Assembly (NCBI GenBank): GCA_009776995.1
Contig: WRMR01000092.1
Span: forward strand, 1-12,305
DNA: 12,305 bases
Direction of reading: 5' to 3'
Source: Planctomycetaceae bacterium
Lineage (GTDB): Bacteria; Planctomycetota; Planctomycetia; Pirellulales; Thermoguttaceae
A program made the position numbers and the translations under genes. Below, piece by piece: positions 1-6,566 of this stretch (the stretch's first letter is position 1; each line of letters starts with the position of its first letter). The notes under the pieces were generated by a model. The model was not told the DNA's origin. It saw only the letters and a list, made by a program, of their open reading frames with translations, and made no database searches.

Positions 1-178
1 GGACTAGGGGGTGAGGGACTAGGGGTGAGGGACTATGGGTGAGGGACTAGGGGTGAGGGACTAGGGGCGGGGGACTAGGGGCGAGTATCAATTGGAGCCT
101 CGTCCCTCGTCCCTGGGCCCTCATCCCTTCCTTGCCCCTCATCCCTTCCTTCTCATCCCTTCCTTCTCATCCCTCACC
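1..178. repeat. Palindromic heptamer-repeat element, copy A
   Basis: Seen directly: a G-rich arm (1-85), a short core and a C-rich arm (98-178). From 15 to 84 the G arm is ten 7-bp units in perfect phase, mostly gggacta alternating with ggggtga. The C arm starts with units of the inverse type (cctcgtc twice, then cctcatc) and becomes less regular. The core around 86-97 (tatcaattggag) separates the arms, so the whole can fold as a large hairpin. The left end may continue outside the window. A second copy with the same core lies at 1913-1973. The C arm supplies the last codons and stop of the small gene ending at 167. Heptamer arrays of this kind resemble the STRR repeats of cyanobacteria; a function as terminator or mobile repeat is inference. 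Confidence 0.85.
7..81 (+). other. G-quadruplex-forming motif
   Basis: Eleven runs of three or more G occur on the plus strand (7-11, 15-17, 22-25, 29-31, 37-39, 43-45, 50-53, 57-59, 64-67, 69-73, 78-81), separated by loops of 1 to 5 nt. This satisfies the standard G4 pattern several times over. It is a consequence of the heptamer array; whether it folds in the cell is unknown. Confidence 0.6.
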
Positions 179-544
179 CCTAATCTTCGCTTCCAACCGA
201 CTCATCAGGGATGTAATCATTCTGCTGATTTCATCGGATTGTAACATGACTTTTTCGAGTTTGTCAGAGTGGAGATAATGACGACGATTGGCAATAATCA
301 ATTGGGTTTCAACTTCGGCAAGCGAACCTTTGGCGATGGACAAGAAACGTTTGAATTCCTGTGTTGATTGACGTGCATGACCTTCCGCGATATTGGATGG
401 AATCGATACCCCGGCTCTGCGAAGCTGATTTGTAAGTCCATACATTTCCTTCGATGGAAATGATTCGGTAACATCATAAATCATGTCCACCAAATCCAGT
501 GATTTTTGCCAAACGATCAAATCACGATAACTCTTAACTTCCAT
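167..544 (-). CDS. Four-helix-bundle protein (S23 / Avd-like)
   Basis: A 125-residue protein of the family annotated as four helix bundle protein or 23S rRNA-intervening-sequence protein (TIGR02436/PF05635 type). The diagnostic stretches are an N-terminal YRDLIVWQKS (6-15), the block YGLTNQLRRAGVSIPSNIAE (35-54) followed by GHAR, and FKRFLSIAKGSLAEVE (64-79). Length is normal for the family. Relatives form helical oligomers with a basic surface; the Avd member assists reverse transcriptase in diversity-generating retroelements, but no reverse transcriptase or variable repeat is visible here, so the role is unknown. There is no strong Shine-Dalgarno before the ATG at 544. The last residues (IRGEG) and TGA stop are encoded by the flanking repeat. 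Heptamer arrays in inverted orientation bracket the gene, suggesting it may have arrived as a cassette. Confidence 0.88.
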   Translation of the reverse strand: MEVKSYRDLIVWQKSLDLVDMIYDVTESFPSKEMYGLTNQLRRAGVSIPSNIAEGHARQSTQEFKRFLSIAKGSLAEVETQLIIANRRHYLHSDKLEKVMLQSDEISRMITSLMSRLEAKIRGEG

Positions 545-562
545 CTTGACCAGCCCCCGATC

Positions 563-602
563 ACTCGCCCCTAGTCCCTCGCTCCTAATCTCTCGTCCCT
601 AC
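563..602. repeat. Heptamer array between the small gene and the adaptor gene
   Basis: From 563 to 597 there are five 7-bp units in phase, consensus close to CCTMRTC (for example cctagtc at 570-576 and cctaatc at 584-590). Positions 563-578 are an exact 16-bp inverted match to 71-86 in the left array. The TAG stop of the adaptor gene (599-601) is made from the last unit. This array lacks the conserved core seen in copies A and B. Confidence 0.8.
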
Positions 603-1900
603 AAATGTATCACCACATCCACGAAATCACCTTCCTTGAGCAGCCAGGAGCCGTTGACGAGGCGGTTATCGACTTCGATTTCAACTTCAAATTCGCGCCG
701 CTGGTCTTTGAAACTTGGGGCGGCGTAGCGGACAAAGCCTTCGAACTCATCCGTCTGACCGCCGGGGTTTCTGGCCGTGACGGTGACACGTTTCTTGTCC
801 ACTTGTTCCTGCGTGATCTTGTTGCCGTCAACGCCGGCGACAACCTTCAGCTTGTCGAGCTGCGCCACTTCGGCAATCGGGTCGCTCTCCCGGAGGTAGT
901 TGCCGACCTGTGAAACAACGGTCACCACCATGCCGTTGAACGGCGTTTTCACTTTTCGCAGATCAAGCTGTGTTTGGGCAACGCGAACCTCCTCTTCCTG
1001 AACCTTGACGCTTTCCTGTTGGTTATCATGATCAATGGTGGCCTTTTCCAATTGCAACCGGGCTTCTTTGACCTTGAAATCCTTGAGTTCCAATTCCTGC
1101 ACCGTCACTGCCGCCGGTGTCCTGGTGGCAATGTCCACGCTTCGCTTATAATCGCTTTCCGCAACCCGGAGCGACGCTTTCGCGTAATCAATACCGATGG
1201 TTTGAGCCGCTTCTTTTTTGGCCACTGCCAGTTTGGTTTCCGCCACTGCAAATTGTGCTTGCGGGTAACGGTCGTCCAATTGGGCAATCTGCTGTCCGGT
1301 GAACAACAGGACACCGCGTTCCAGGTCAATCATAATCGGCTCCCCATTGGATGCCCGCATGACTTTTCCCTGGGCGTCACATTTGACAGTGCGCTGTTCC
1401 AGGACGATTCCCCCGATCGGGGCACTGAGTTTCGCGATTTTGTCGAATTGCACTTTCGCGCGCGAAAGATAAACCCTGTTGTTCTCGATTCTGGTTGTCC
1501 CGCCGTAGTCACTGGCATTTGCCAACGACATCTGGTAACCATACGCCGCACCGTTGGACGGTGTTGTTGCTCTTGGGGAAATCGTTGGTGTTGGGTTGAG
1601 ATTCTCCGGCGGCAACAGGATATTTGAATCGGCAACGTTTCCCGCAACGAGGTCAGGGTCGGGCATACCGCCAAGATAATCTGTCCCGCCGGCCGTTGTT
1701 GGTGCCGATGGAAATACTGGTATGTCCGCAGGTTGAAGCGTTGGGAGTTCCTGGACATCGTTCGACTGTGCCGTGTAGGACACAGGCTTCACAATCGGGA
1801 CCTCCCGCCAGGGCGAGTGGCTCAAATCATCGATCCTGGCTCCGCTCTGCGGGTCACCGAACTGCATGGCCGAAACAAGGACAAGTGTCGGGATAATCAT
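599..1900 (-). CDS. HlyD-family periplasmic adaptor (membrane fusion protein)
   Basis: A 433-residue exported adaptor of the HlyD/RND membrane-fusion type. Order: signal peptide (about 1-15, MIIPTLVLVSAMQFG), a Pro/Asn/Thr-rich linker (about 40-125), first lipoyl half-motif (about 158-169, LSAPIGGIVLEQ), a long charged helical hairpin (about 212-312), second lipoyl half (about 315-345, containing KTPFNGMVV), and a beta-barrel to the C-terminus. Such proteins bridge an inner-membrane pump or protease to outer layers; no pump or outer-membrane channel is in this window. The start at 1900 is chosen over an in-frame ATG at 1936 because TAAAGGAG lies 5 nt upstream of it, and the 12 extra codons would be pure repeat sequence. 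It follows the GAF-adaptor gene with a 73-bp gap filled by a repeat element and is probably cotranscribed with it. Confidence 0.85.
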   Translation of the reverse strand: MIIPTLVLVSAMQFGDPQSGARIDDLSHSPWREVPIVKPVSYTAQSNDVQELPTLQPADIPVFPSAPTTAGGTDYLGGMPDPDLVAGNVADSNILLPPENLNPTPTISPRATTPSNGAAYGYQMSLANASDYGGTTRIENNRVYLSRAKVQFDKIAKLSAPIGGIVLEQRTVKCDAQGKVMRASNGEPIMIDLERGVLLFTGQQIAQLDDRYPQAQFAVAETKLAVAKKEAAQTIGIDYAKASLRVAESDYKRSVDIATRTPAAVTVQELELKDFKVKEARLQLEKATIDHDNQQESVKVQEEEVRVAQTQLDLRKVKTPFNGMVVTVVSQVGNYLRESDPIAEVAQLDKLKVVAGVDGNKITQEQVDKKRVTVTARNPGGQTDEFEGFVRYAAPSFKDQRREFEVEIEVDNRLVNGSWLLKEGDFVDVVIHL

Positions 1901-1905
1901 TTTTT

Positions 1906-1912
1906 CTCCTTT
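1906..1912 (-). promoter_or_regulatory. Strong ribosome binding site deciding the adaptor start
   Basis: Minus-strand AAAGGAG is followed by five A residues and the ATG at 1898-1900. It directly abuts the G-rich arm of repeat copy B (from 1913). It rules against initiation at the repeat-encoded ATG at 1934-1936. Confidence 0.8.
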
Positions 1913-1973
1913 AGGGGGCAGGGGTGAGGTATCCATTGAAGTCTCGTCCTTCGTCCCTCACATCCCTCACTCT
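1913..1973. repeat. Palindromic heptamer-repeat element, copy B
   Basis: G-rich arm (1913-1929), core (1930-1958) and C-rich arm to 1973. The 29-nt block 1930-1958 matches 86-114 of copy A at 25 of 29 positions; the preceding 8 nt differ at one position, with one extra G in copy B (1929). It fills the whole gap between the two adaptor genes: the stop of the upstream gene sits immediately at one end and the ribosome binding site of the downstream gene at the other. Confidence 0.82.
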
Positions 1974-4079
1974 TCAAAACCACCAGAACAACACGGTTTT
2001 TTGCAGGTATTCAATGGCCTGGTAAAACAGGACATAGCCTGCCGGTTTTTTGCCGCAATGGATTTTCGCCGTCACGCTCACACCGGGCCGCAACCCTTCG
2101 CCGGATAACTTTTCCGGTTCTTTCAGTCGTATTTTGATCATGACCGTGTTGCCGTCCTGACCGCGCACTTCGGCTCGCTCGTGGATCGATTCGACTTCGC
2201 CCCAGTGCCGCTCGCTGGGTGCCGAGGCCAAAACAAAGCTGACTTCCAGCGATTCCTGGTACTTGGCATCAAGGATTTGCTTATAATTCAAAACGTGGCC
2301 GATCCGTTTTTCCGGCATGAGCAGTTCCAATTCCCATGGCTGGGACAGGTCGGCGATTTCCATCAGCATTTCCCCGCGACGGACAGGCCGTCCGAGGAGT
2401 TTGTTCTCCAGATTCCAGTCCATCACCTCGCCGCTGATCGGAGCGTAAACCTCCAAATCCTGTTGCTGGGAATCAAGAAATTTCAACTGCTGGTCAAAAT
2501 ACTGCAACTGGAGAATGCAAATATCGACCTGCGACGCGTACTTTGCACGATCCTGCGGGGCAATACTGGCCGAACCTGTCAGCAGGTCCCGCAACGACGC
2601 AAGTTCTTTTGCAACCTTGTCACGTTCCCCCATCAGGCTGTTGCGTTTCATGTCGAGATCGGTGCTTTTCATGCGGGCCAAAAGCGTCGGCTTTGCGATC
2701 AGATTTTTCGTTACGGGATCAACAACCGGGCCGTTGACTCTCAAACCATGTCTGGCAGGCAGGTCAACGATGTCGCCGTCGATCATTGCGTAAACGGTTG
2801 CTTCCACGGACGGTTTCAGCGAACCGGGCGTTTGCATGTTGAACTCCCACGGGAAAACGCACAAAAACACGACGAGCGCAATGACCAGCACTGACACGGA
2901 AATCGTTTTCGGCAACATGCGCGCGGTCAACAGTATTTTCGACTTGCCGATGAGTCGCCAAAGCGGCATGAGGAAAATGTTGTTGTAGTCGATGGCGTTG
3001 CCCATTGCGGAACAGGCGTGATCGGCCACGATTTCGATACGTTTCCGGGTTCGCTCCGGCACGCGGCTGTCTTCAATCTGCTCGACGATCAACGCCCCAA
3101 AGGGCTGTTCGGCTTTATCGCGTTTATCCGGGTCTTCGTATTCCTGATCGGCGTCACTCAATTTCTGCCGCACCAGGGGGAACACGGCCACCATTTTTGT
3201 GTGCGATTCGTCCACGTATTCCTCGACCGCCCGTTCGACCTGCGGGGCCAGGTTCGACGTGTCGCCGGAATACCAGACCGGCTCATTGCAGCGCACCACC
3301 GAGGTGGCCAGACGGCCGAGCAACTTGACAACTGTGGAACGCTTGTCCACGATGTCCTGCCCACTGACCGCTTCAATGCGGCATTTGCTTCCGCGTCGCA
3401 GGGCAACGCTGACGCGGTCGCACTCGATAAGCCGGCGTCCCTCGTTGGCAATGGTGTAAGCGGTTTCAGCCTTGTGCAGACTTTTATGAATCGTTTTGGT
3501 AAATTCCTCAAGCTGCGCCCAAAGGTTCTGGCGGTCGCCAAAATTTCGCAATTGGCGGTTTTTGTAATAATCCGACGCCAGCCCCGTCATCTGCTCCAAA
3601 AACCGCAAATAGCCCTTTTGTGTTGTCAGGCTGGTGTCCGAACGTTGCAGGATTTCGATCACACCGATTGTTTCCAACTCGGTCTTGATCACGCCGAACA
3701 CGAGCAGGAAGTCGGTCGGGTTGCCGGCTTCGTCGTCGCCTTCGGACACGGTTTGCGCCGGAACCAGATTACCCTCGCCCGAACGCAAAATACGGTACAA
3801 CAACCGACTGTGCCGTTTGTTGGCGTCCTCATCTTCGTGCAAACGCGATTCGCGCATGTTGACGTGATAGGCCAGACCGAGCGACCCGTTGTCATCGAGC
3901 GTCCAAAGCGCGCCGCCCACTGCCGCAAGAGCCGAAATCACGCGAGGCAGAAATTCGCCGTGGAATTCTTCCGGCGCAATGTCCGACTTTGACAATTGCG
4001 TAATTTCATTGACCAGCGAACGAATCTGCTGTTTCGTCTGCTCAATCAACTGGGCGTCCACCGATTGATCTATACTCAT
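1974..4079 (-). CDS. GAF-domain / HlyD-type adaptor fusion, single-pass membrane protein
   Basis: A 701-residue protein. Residues 1-180 hold a degenerate GAF-like region (VGGALWTLDDNGSLGLAY near 54-71), about 200-365 a second GAF domain (DRVSVALRRG near 221, PFGALIVEQIEDSR near 326), then one membrane segment (about 392-409, ISVSVLVIALVVFLCVFP). The periplasmic part has lipoyl-like halves at about 424-450 and 543-580 (YAPISGEVMDW), an intervening helical stretch and a barrel ending in an aromatic tail (FWWF). The family is characteristic of planctomycetes, where it occurs with other HlyD proteins and M50-type peptidases (recalled from the family, not visible here). The layout suggests a cytosolic sensor physically joined to an envelope adaptor; ligand unknown. 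Start: MSIDQ at 4079 is preferred; an in-frame ATG at 4151 would add 24 unconserved-looking residues. Neither has a strong Shine-Dalgarno. Confidence 0.82.
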   Translation of the reverse strand: MSIDQSVDAQLIEQTKQQIRSLVNEITQLSKSDIAPEEFHGEFLPRVISALAAVGGALWTLDDNGSLGLAYHVNMRESRLHEDEDANKRHSRLLYRILRSGEGNLVPAQTVSEGDDEAGNPTDFLLVFGVIKTELETIGVIEILQRSDTSLTTQKGYLRFLEQMTGLASDYYKNRQLRNFGDRQNLWAQLEEFTKTIHKSLHKAETAYTIANEGRRLIECDRVSVALRRGSKCRIEAVSGQDIVDKRSTVVKLLGRLATSVVRCNEPVWYSGDTSNLAPQVERAVEEYVDESHTKMVAVFPLVRQKLSDADQEYEDPDKRDKAEQPFGALIVEQIEDSRVPERTRKRIEIVADHACSAMGNAIDYNNIFLMPLWRLIGKSKILLTARMLPKTISVSVLVIALVVFLCVFPWEFNMQTPGSLKPSVEATVYAMIDGDIVDLPARHGLRVNGPVVDPVTKNLIAKPTLLARMKSTDLDMKRNSLMGERDKVAKELASLRDLLTGSASIAPQDRAKYASQVDICILQLQYFDQQLKFLDSQQQDLEVYAPISGEVMDWNLENKLLGRPVRRGEMLMEIADLSQPWELELLMPEKRIGHVLNYKQILDAKYQESLEVSFVLASAPSERHWGEVESIHERAEVRGQDGNTVMIKIRLKEPEKLSGEGLRPGVSVTAKIHCGKKPAGYVLFYQAIEYLQKTVLFWWF

Positions 4080-4199
4080 TGACTCTGATTTACCTTCAAA
4101 AGAATTGCCCTGACAAGGTGGATGACAGATTTTTGTACGCCGCAATGACATCCGTTCCGGTCACTGCGCCACGCTCCATTTCCGGCTACGACTTGGAAA

Positions 4200-4640
4200 A
4201 ACCATGACAAGATTGTCGATATTAACACTTATTTCGACCAGACTTAATATGAAACTGTTATTTTAGCAAAAAAAATCAAAAAAATAATAGGACAAATTAA
4301 TACAGGGCTTTCACGCCGCCACGTTGGTTTTGGTGAAAATATATTACGCACACTTATCTTAATCACGTGCAATAGTGGCAGTTTTCAATCACCCAACCCA
4401 AAATGGCATGGTGAAAAACGTCCATTCCGGCAGTAAAACACGATGATATTTTCACTTAACGTGTTATTTCATAATGGATTATAATATTTCAATAAAAACT
4501 GCTCTTGTCGATATAATCATAATACTACGCAATTTCAGTGCCAACTGTTGACAATTTTACAAAACATTATTTCAAACAAAATTCTCTAAGAATTTCCATT
4601 TTGACACCCAACCCACGAAAGTGTCTTTGACCGGGATTTT
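4200..4640. other. AT-rich intergenic region, no gene seen
   Basis: The 4080-4817 gap has no convincing coding frame on either strand. Its middle is strongly AT-rich: 4441-4500 has 13 G/C of 60, unlike the GC-balanced genes around it. Visible structures are a 10-bp direct repeat ttgtcgatat (4213-4222 and 4505-4514), a widely spaced inverted pair gtgaaaatat/atattttcac (4333-4342 and 4446-4455) and a small inverted pair aacacg/cgtgtt (4437-4442 and 4460-4465). The promoter of the GAF-adaptor gene should lie in its left part, but too many AT-rich boxes fit to name one. Confidence 0.6.
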
Positions 4641-4689
4641 CTTCAAAAAACAGCAGCCGGGAACGCAGAGAGGTCACGAAGTGGCCGAA

Positions 4690-4737
4690 CGGAGTGACCG
4701 GAGAAGGTGATTTCCACCCAAAAAACCGGTCACTTCG
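4690..4737. other. Imperfect hairpin downstream of the PQQ-like gene
   Basis: A 12-bp stem, cggagtgaccgg (4690-4701) against ccggtcacttcg (4726-4737), has one G-U pair and a 24-nt loop. The loop carries six T on the minus strand, so this is not a classical terminator with a trailing T-run. It lies about 80 bp beyond the propeller gene stop and could still mark the transcript end. The surrounding 4670-4705 region also looks loosely 7-bp periodic. Confidence 0.4.
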
Positions 4738-4817
4738 CTTCGTTGCGTTTGCAGAATGACCGCAACCTCACGAATGCGGCTCTGAGGCTTTGCCCCGAAA
4801 GAGCAAAAGAGTGAAAA

Positions 4818-6521
4818 TCATGGTTTCGCCGCCAGACAGAGCAACTCGTTGTCTTCGGTGCGCACGATGACATTGCCCTGGTAAAACGCGGGTGTGGCAA
4901 CGATGGACTTGCCGATTTCATACTTTCCTTCGATGGCCAGTGTCTCCCCCGCCGCATCCATGAGATAAAGGTTGCCGCCGAGATCGACCGACACGATTTT
5001 CCCCTGCACGATGACCGGCGATGCGTAAAACGCGTTGTCGAAACTTTCCTCGTACAATTCCTTGGCGTCTTTGGCGTCGATGGCAATGACGCAATTGTAG
5101 CTCGTGAACAGGAGATATTTATCCCCGAACAATACCGCAGACGCGACATCCGGGGAAGGGACATTGCCATTTTCACACAGAATCGTCCCGTCCGTTGCGG
5201 AAAACGCTCCGGTGAACGCGCCGGCATTCGAGAAGTAAAACGCATTGTCCACCGGTGCCGCAAATGCGCAAGCGGCCACTTCGCCGCCCATGCCCTTGTG
5301 CGTCCAAAGAATCTCACCGGTTTCCGCGTCAAAGGCGTGAGCCGTTTTGTTCGTGGCGGCAAAGAGAATCGCCTTTCCGTCAGCCGCCAGCGCGACGGGG
5401 CTCGACCACGACTGGGCTGCCTCACGCGGTGTTTCCCAAACCGTTTCGCCCGTATGCACATTCAGCGCGTAAAGCGTTTGCGTTTCATGCAGATCGTATT
5501 GCACAATCAGCTTGTCGCCAAGCAACAGCGGTGACGACGCATAGCCATACGTGATTTCGGGAAACGGTAGCAGTTTCCGCCAAATTTCGACGCCGTCGTG
5601 TGTGCAACAAATCAGTTCGCCCGTTGCAAAAGCGGCATAGACCCGTTTGGCGTCCACGCAAAGCGTCGGTGCGGAAAAGCCGGTGCTGTCGTCGATATCC
5701 GGGATTTTTGTTGCGTGATTGCAGGGGACTTTCCAGTGTTGCTCGCCGGTCTTCGCATCGTAGCAAAAAACCGCACGTTCGGTTTTGTCACCGCCGCCGA
5801 CAAATATCCTGTCGTTCCAAATCACCGGCGAATTGAAGCCCGGTAGCGGAATTTGCACTCTCCATTTTTCGTCAAAATCCCACTTGGCAGGCAACTCATT
5901 TCGGTTAGGCAACACCGACCCGCGAAACTGCGGCCAGTGTTGCGTTTCTTCTTCCAGAGCAACCGAGAGCGAAATCTCTTCGATATCAAGCTCCGGGCTT
6001 CGGGCTTCAGAGGCGGCGTTGAAAGCGGAACCTGAAGTCTGAAGTCCGAAATCTGACTCCTGACTCCTGAAGTCCGAAGCCCGGAGCCCAAAGAGTATCA
6101 CGCACAACACAAGCAACCCGCAGATCGAAAACACCAGAATTTGCCTGCGTTCCTGTTCTGGTGAAACCGTGTTTTGTTCGGGGATTTTCAACACCGGCGC
6201 AAAGAGAAACCGCTCCAAGCCCGTCTGAGCGCAAAGCAGAAAAAAAGCGACGCCTAATAATAAAAACCCGTGCGCCCGGTGGTCTTGCGTTTGAAAATAC
6301 GTCGCGCGATACAGGTAATCGAAGTCGCGCACCGTTTGCGCCAGTTCCGGATTGTCGAGGTCTTGCAGTTTCAGTTCATCCAGTTGGGACAACCCGGCGT
6401 TCAAAACCTGCCGGCTCCGTAGCGCGTCGTGGGTCATCAGGCCGCCTAAAACCAGGATAAACGTCAGCGTCACCCATTGCATGAACCGCAATGTTTGCCG
6501 AATGGAAATGTTTTTTTTCAT
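4818..6521 (-). CDS. Membrane-anchored PQQ-binding-like beta-propeller protein
   Basis: A 567-residue protein. Three hydrophobic segments occur at about 13-30, 83-100 and 126-145, followed by a propeller from about 195 to the end. The propeller opens with WPQFRG (196-201) and PGFNSPVIW (227-235), and has blade motifs AKTGEQHW (256-263), HTGETVW (near 356) and ETGEILW (near 400). This is the PQQ-like/outer-membrane-protein-assembly-like repeat family abundant in planctomycetes; most members bind no known cofactor, so enzymatic activity should not be assumed. Residues about 146-178, between the last membrane segment and the propeller, are encoded by a palindromic heptamer repeat (5990-6087) and have odd composition rich in S, R and acidic residues. 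The gene lies 45 bp after the DUF4091 gene, probably cotranscribed. No clear Shine-Dalgarno precedes the ATG; the start is chosen for the basic N-terminus leading into the first membrane segment. Confidence 0.83.
   Translation of the reverse strand: MKKNISIRQTLRFMQWVTLTFILVLGGLMTHDALRSRQVLNAGLSQLDELKLQDLDNPELAQTVRDFDYLYRATYFQTQDHRAHGFLLLGVAFFLLCAQTGLERFLFAPVLKIPEQNTVSPEQERRQILVFSICGLLVLCVILFGLRASDFRSQESDFGLQTSGSAFNAASEARSPELDIEEISLSVALEEETQHWPQFRGSVLPNRNELPAKWDFDEKWRVQIPLPGFNSPVIWNDRIFVGGGDKTERAVFCYDAKTGEQHWKVPCNHATKIPDIDDSTGFSAPTLCVDAKRVYAAFATGELICCTHDGVEIWRKLLPFPEITYGYASSPLLLGDKLIVQYDLHETQTLYALNVHTGETVWETPREAAQSWSSPVALAADGKAILFAATNKTAHAFDAETGEILWTHKGMGGEVAACAFAAPVDNAFYFSNAGAFTGAFSATDGTILCENGNVPSPDVASAVLFGDKYLLFTSYNCVIAIDAKDAKELYEESFDNAFYASPVIVQGKIVSVDLGGNLYLMDAAGETLAIEGKYEIGKSIVATPAFYQGNVIVRTEDNELLCLAAKP
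5990..6087. repeat. Palindromic heptamer element inside the PQQ-like coding sequence
   Basis: The ends are an exact 14-bp inverted repeat, gctccgggcttcgg (5990-6003) and ccgaagcccggagc (6074-6087). From 6031 to 6086 there are eight 7-bp units in perfect phase, consensus near YCYGAAG (for example cctgaag at 6031-6037 and 6066-6072). The left arm (5991-6011) has three units of the same family in reverse orientation. The reading frame passes through without a stop. It resembles in layout, not sequence, the Rickettsia palindromic elements that insert in frame into genes. Confidence 0.8.
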
Positions 6522-6566
6522 GTTTGTTTTTCAGCAAGAAGTCAGGCGGCGGAAGGCAGGATGACG

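Noticed and set aside
167..544. Avd component of a diversity-generating retroelement
   Set aside because: The family resemblance is real, but no reverse transcriptase, template repeat or variable repeat is present in the window, so only the broader S23-type name is used.
1901..1936. Upstream ATG at 1936 as start of the second adaptor
   Set aside because: The 12 added codons come from repeat copy B, and a strong ribosome binding site serves the ATG at 1900, which opens directly into a signal peptide.
3018..3992. Long plus-strand open frame of 324 codons opposite the GAF-adaptor gene (and similar long antisense frames at 974-1627, 2181-2894, 7515-8348 and 9211-10002)
   Set aside because: They run antisense to genes with clear family motifs, have compositions expected from the complementary strand, and show no recognisable domain.
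4548..4606. Two perfect TTGACA boxes on the plus strand (4548-4553 and 4601-4606) as promoters
   Set aside because: Neither has a good -10 box at proper spacing and no plus-strand gene follows; an antisense transcript cannot be excluded but is unsupported.
4690..4737. Classical intrinsic terminator for the PQQ-like gene
   Set aside because: The T-run lies in the loop, not after the stem, so the hairpin is listed only as a structure.
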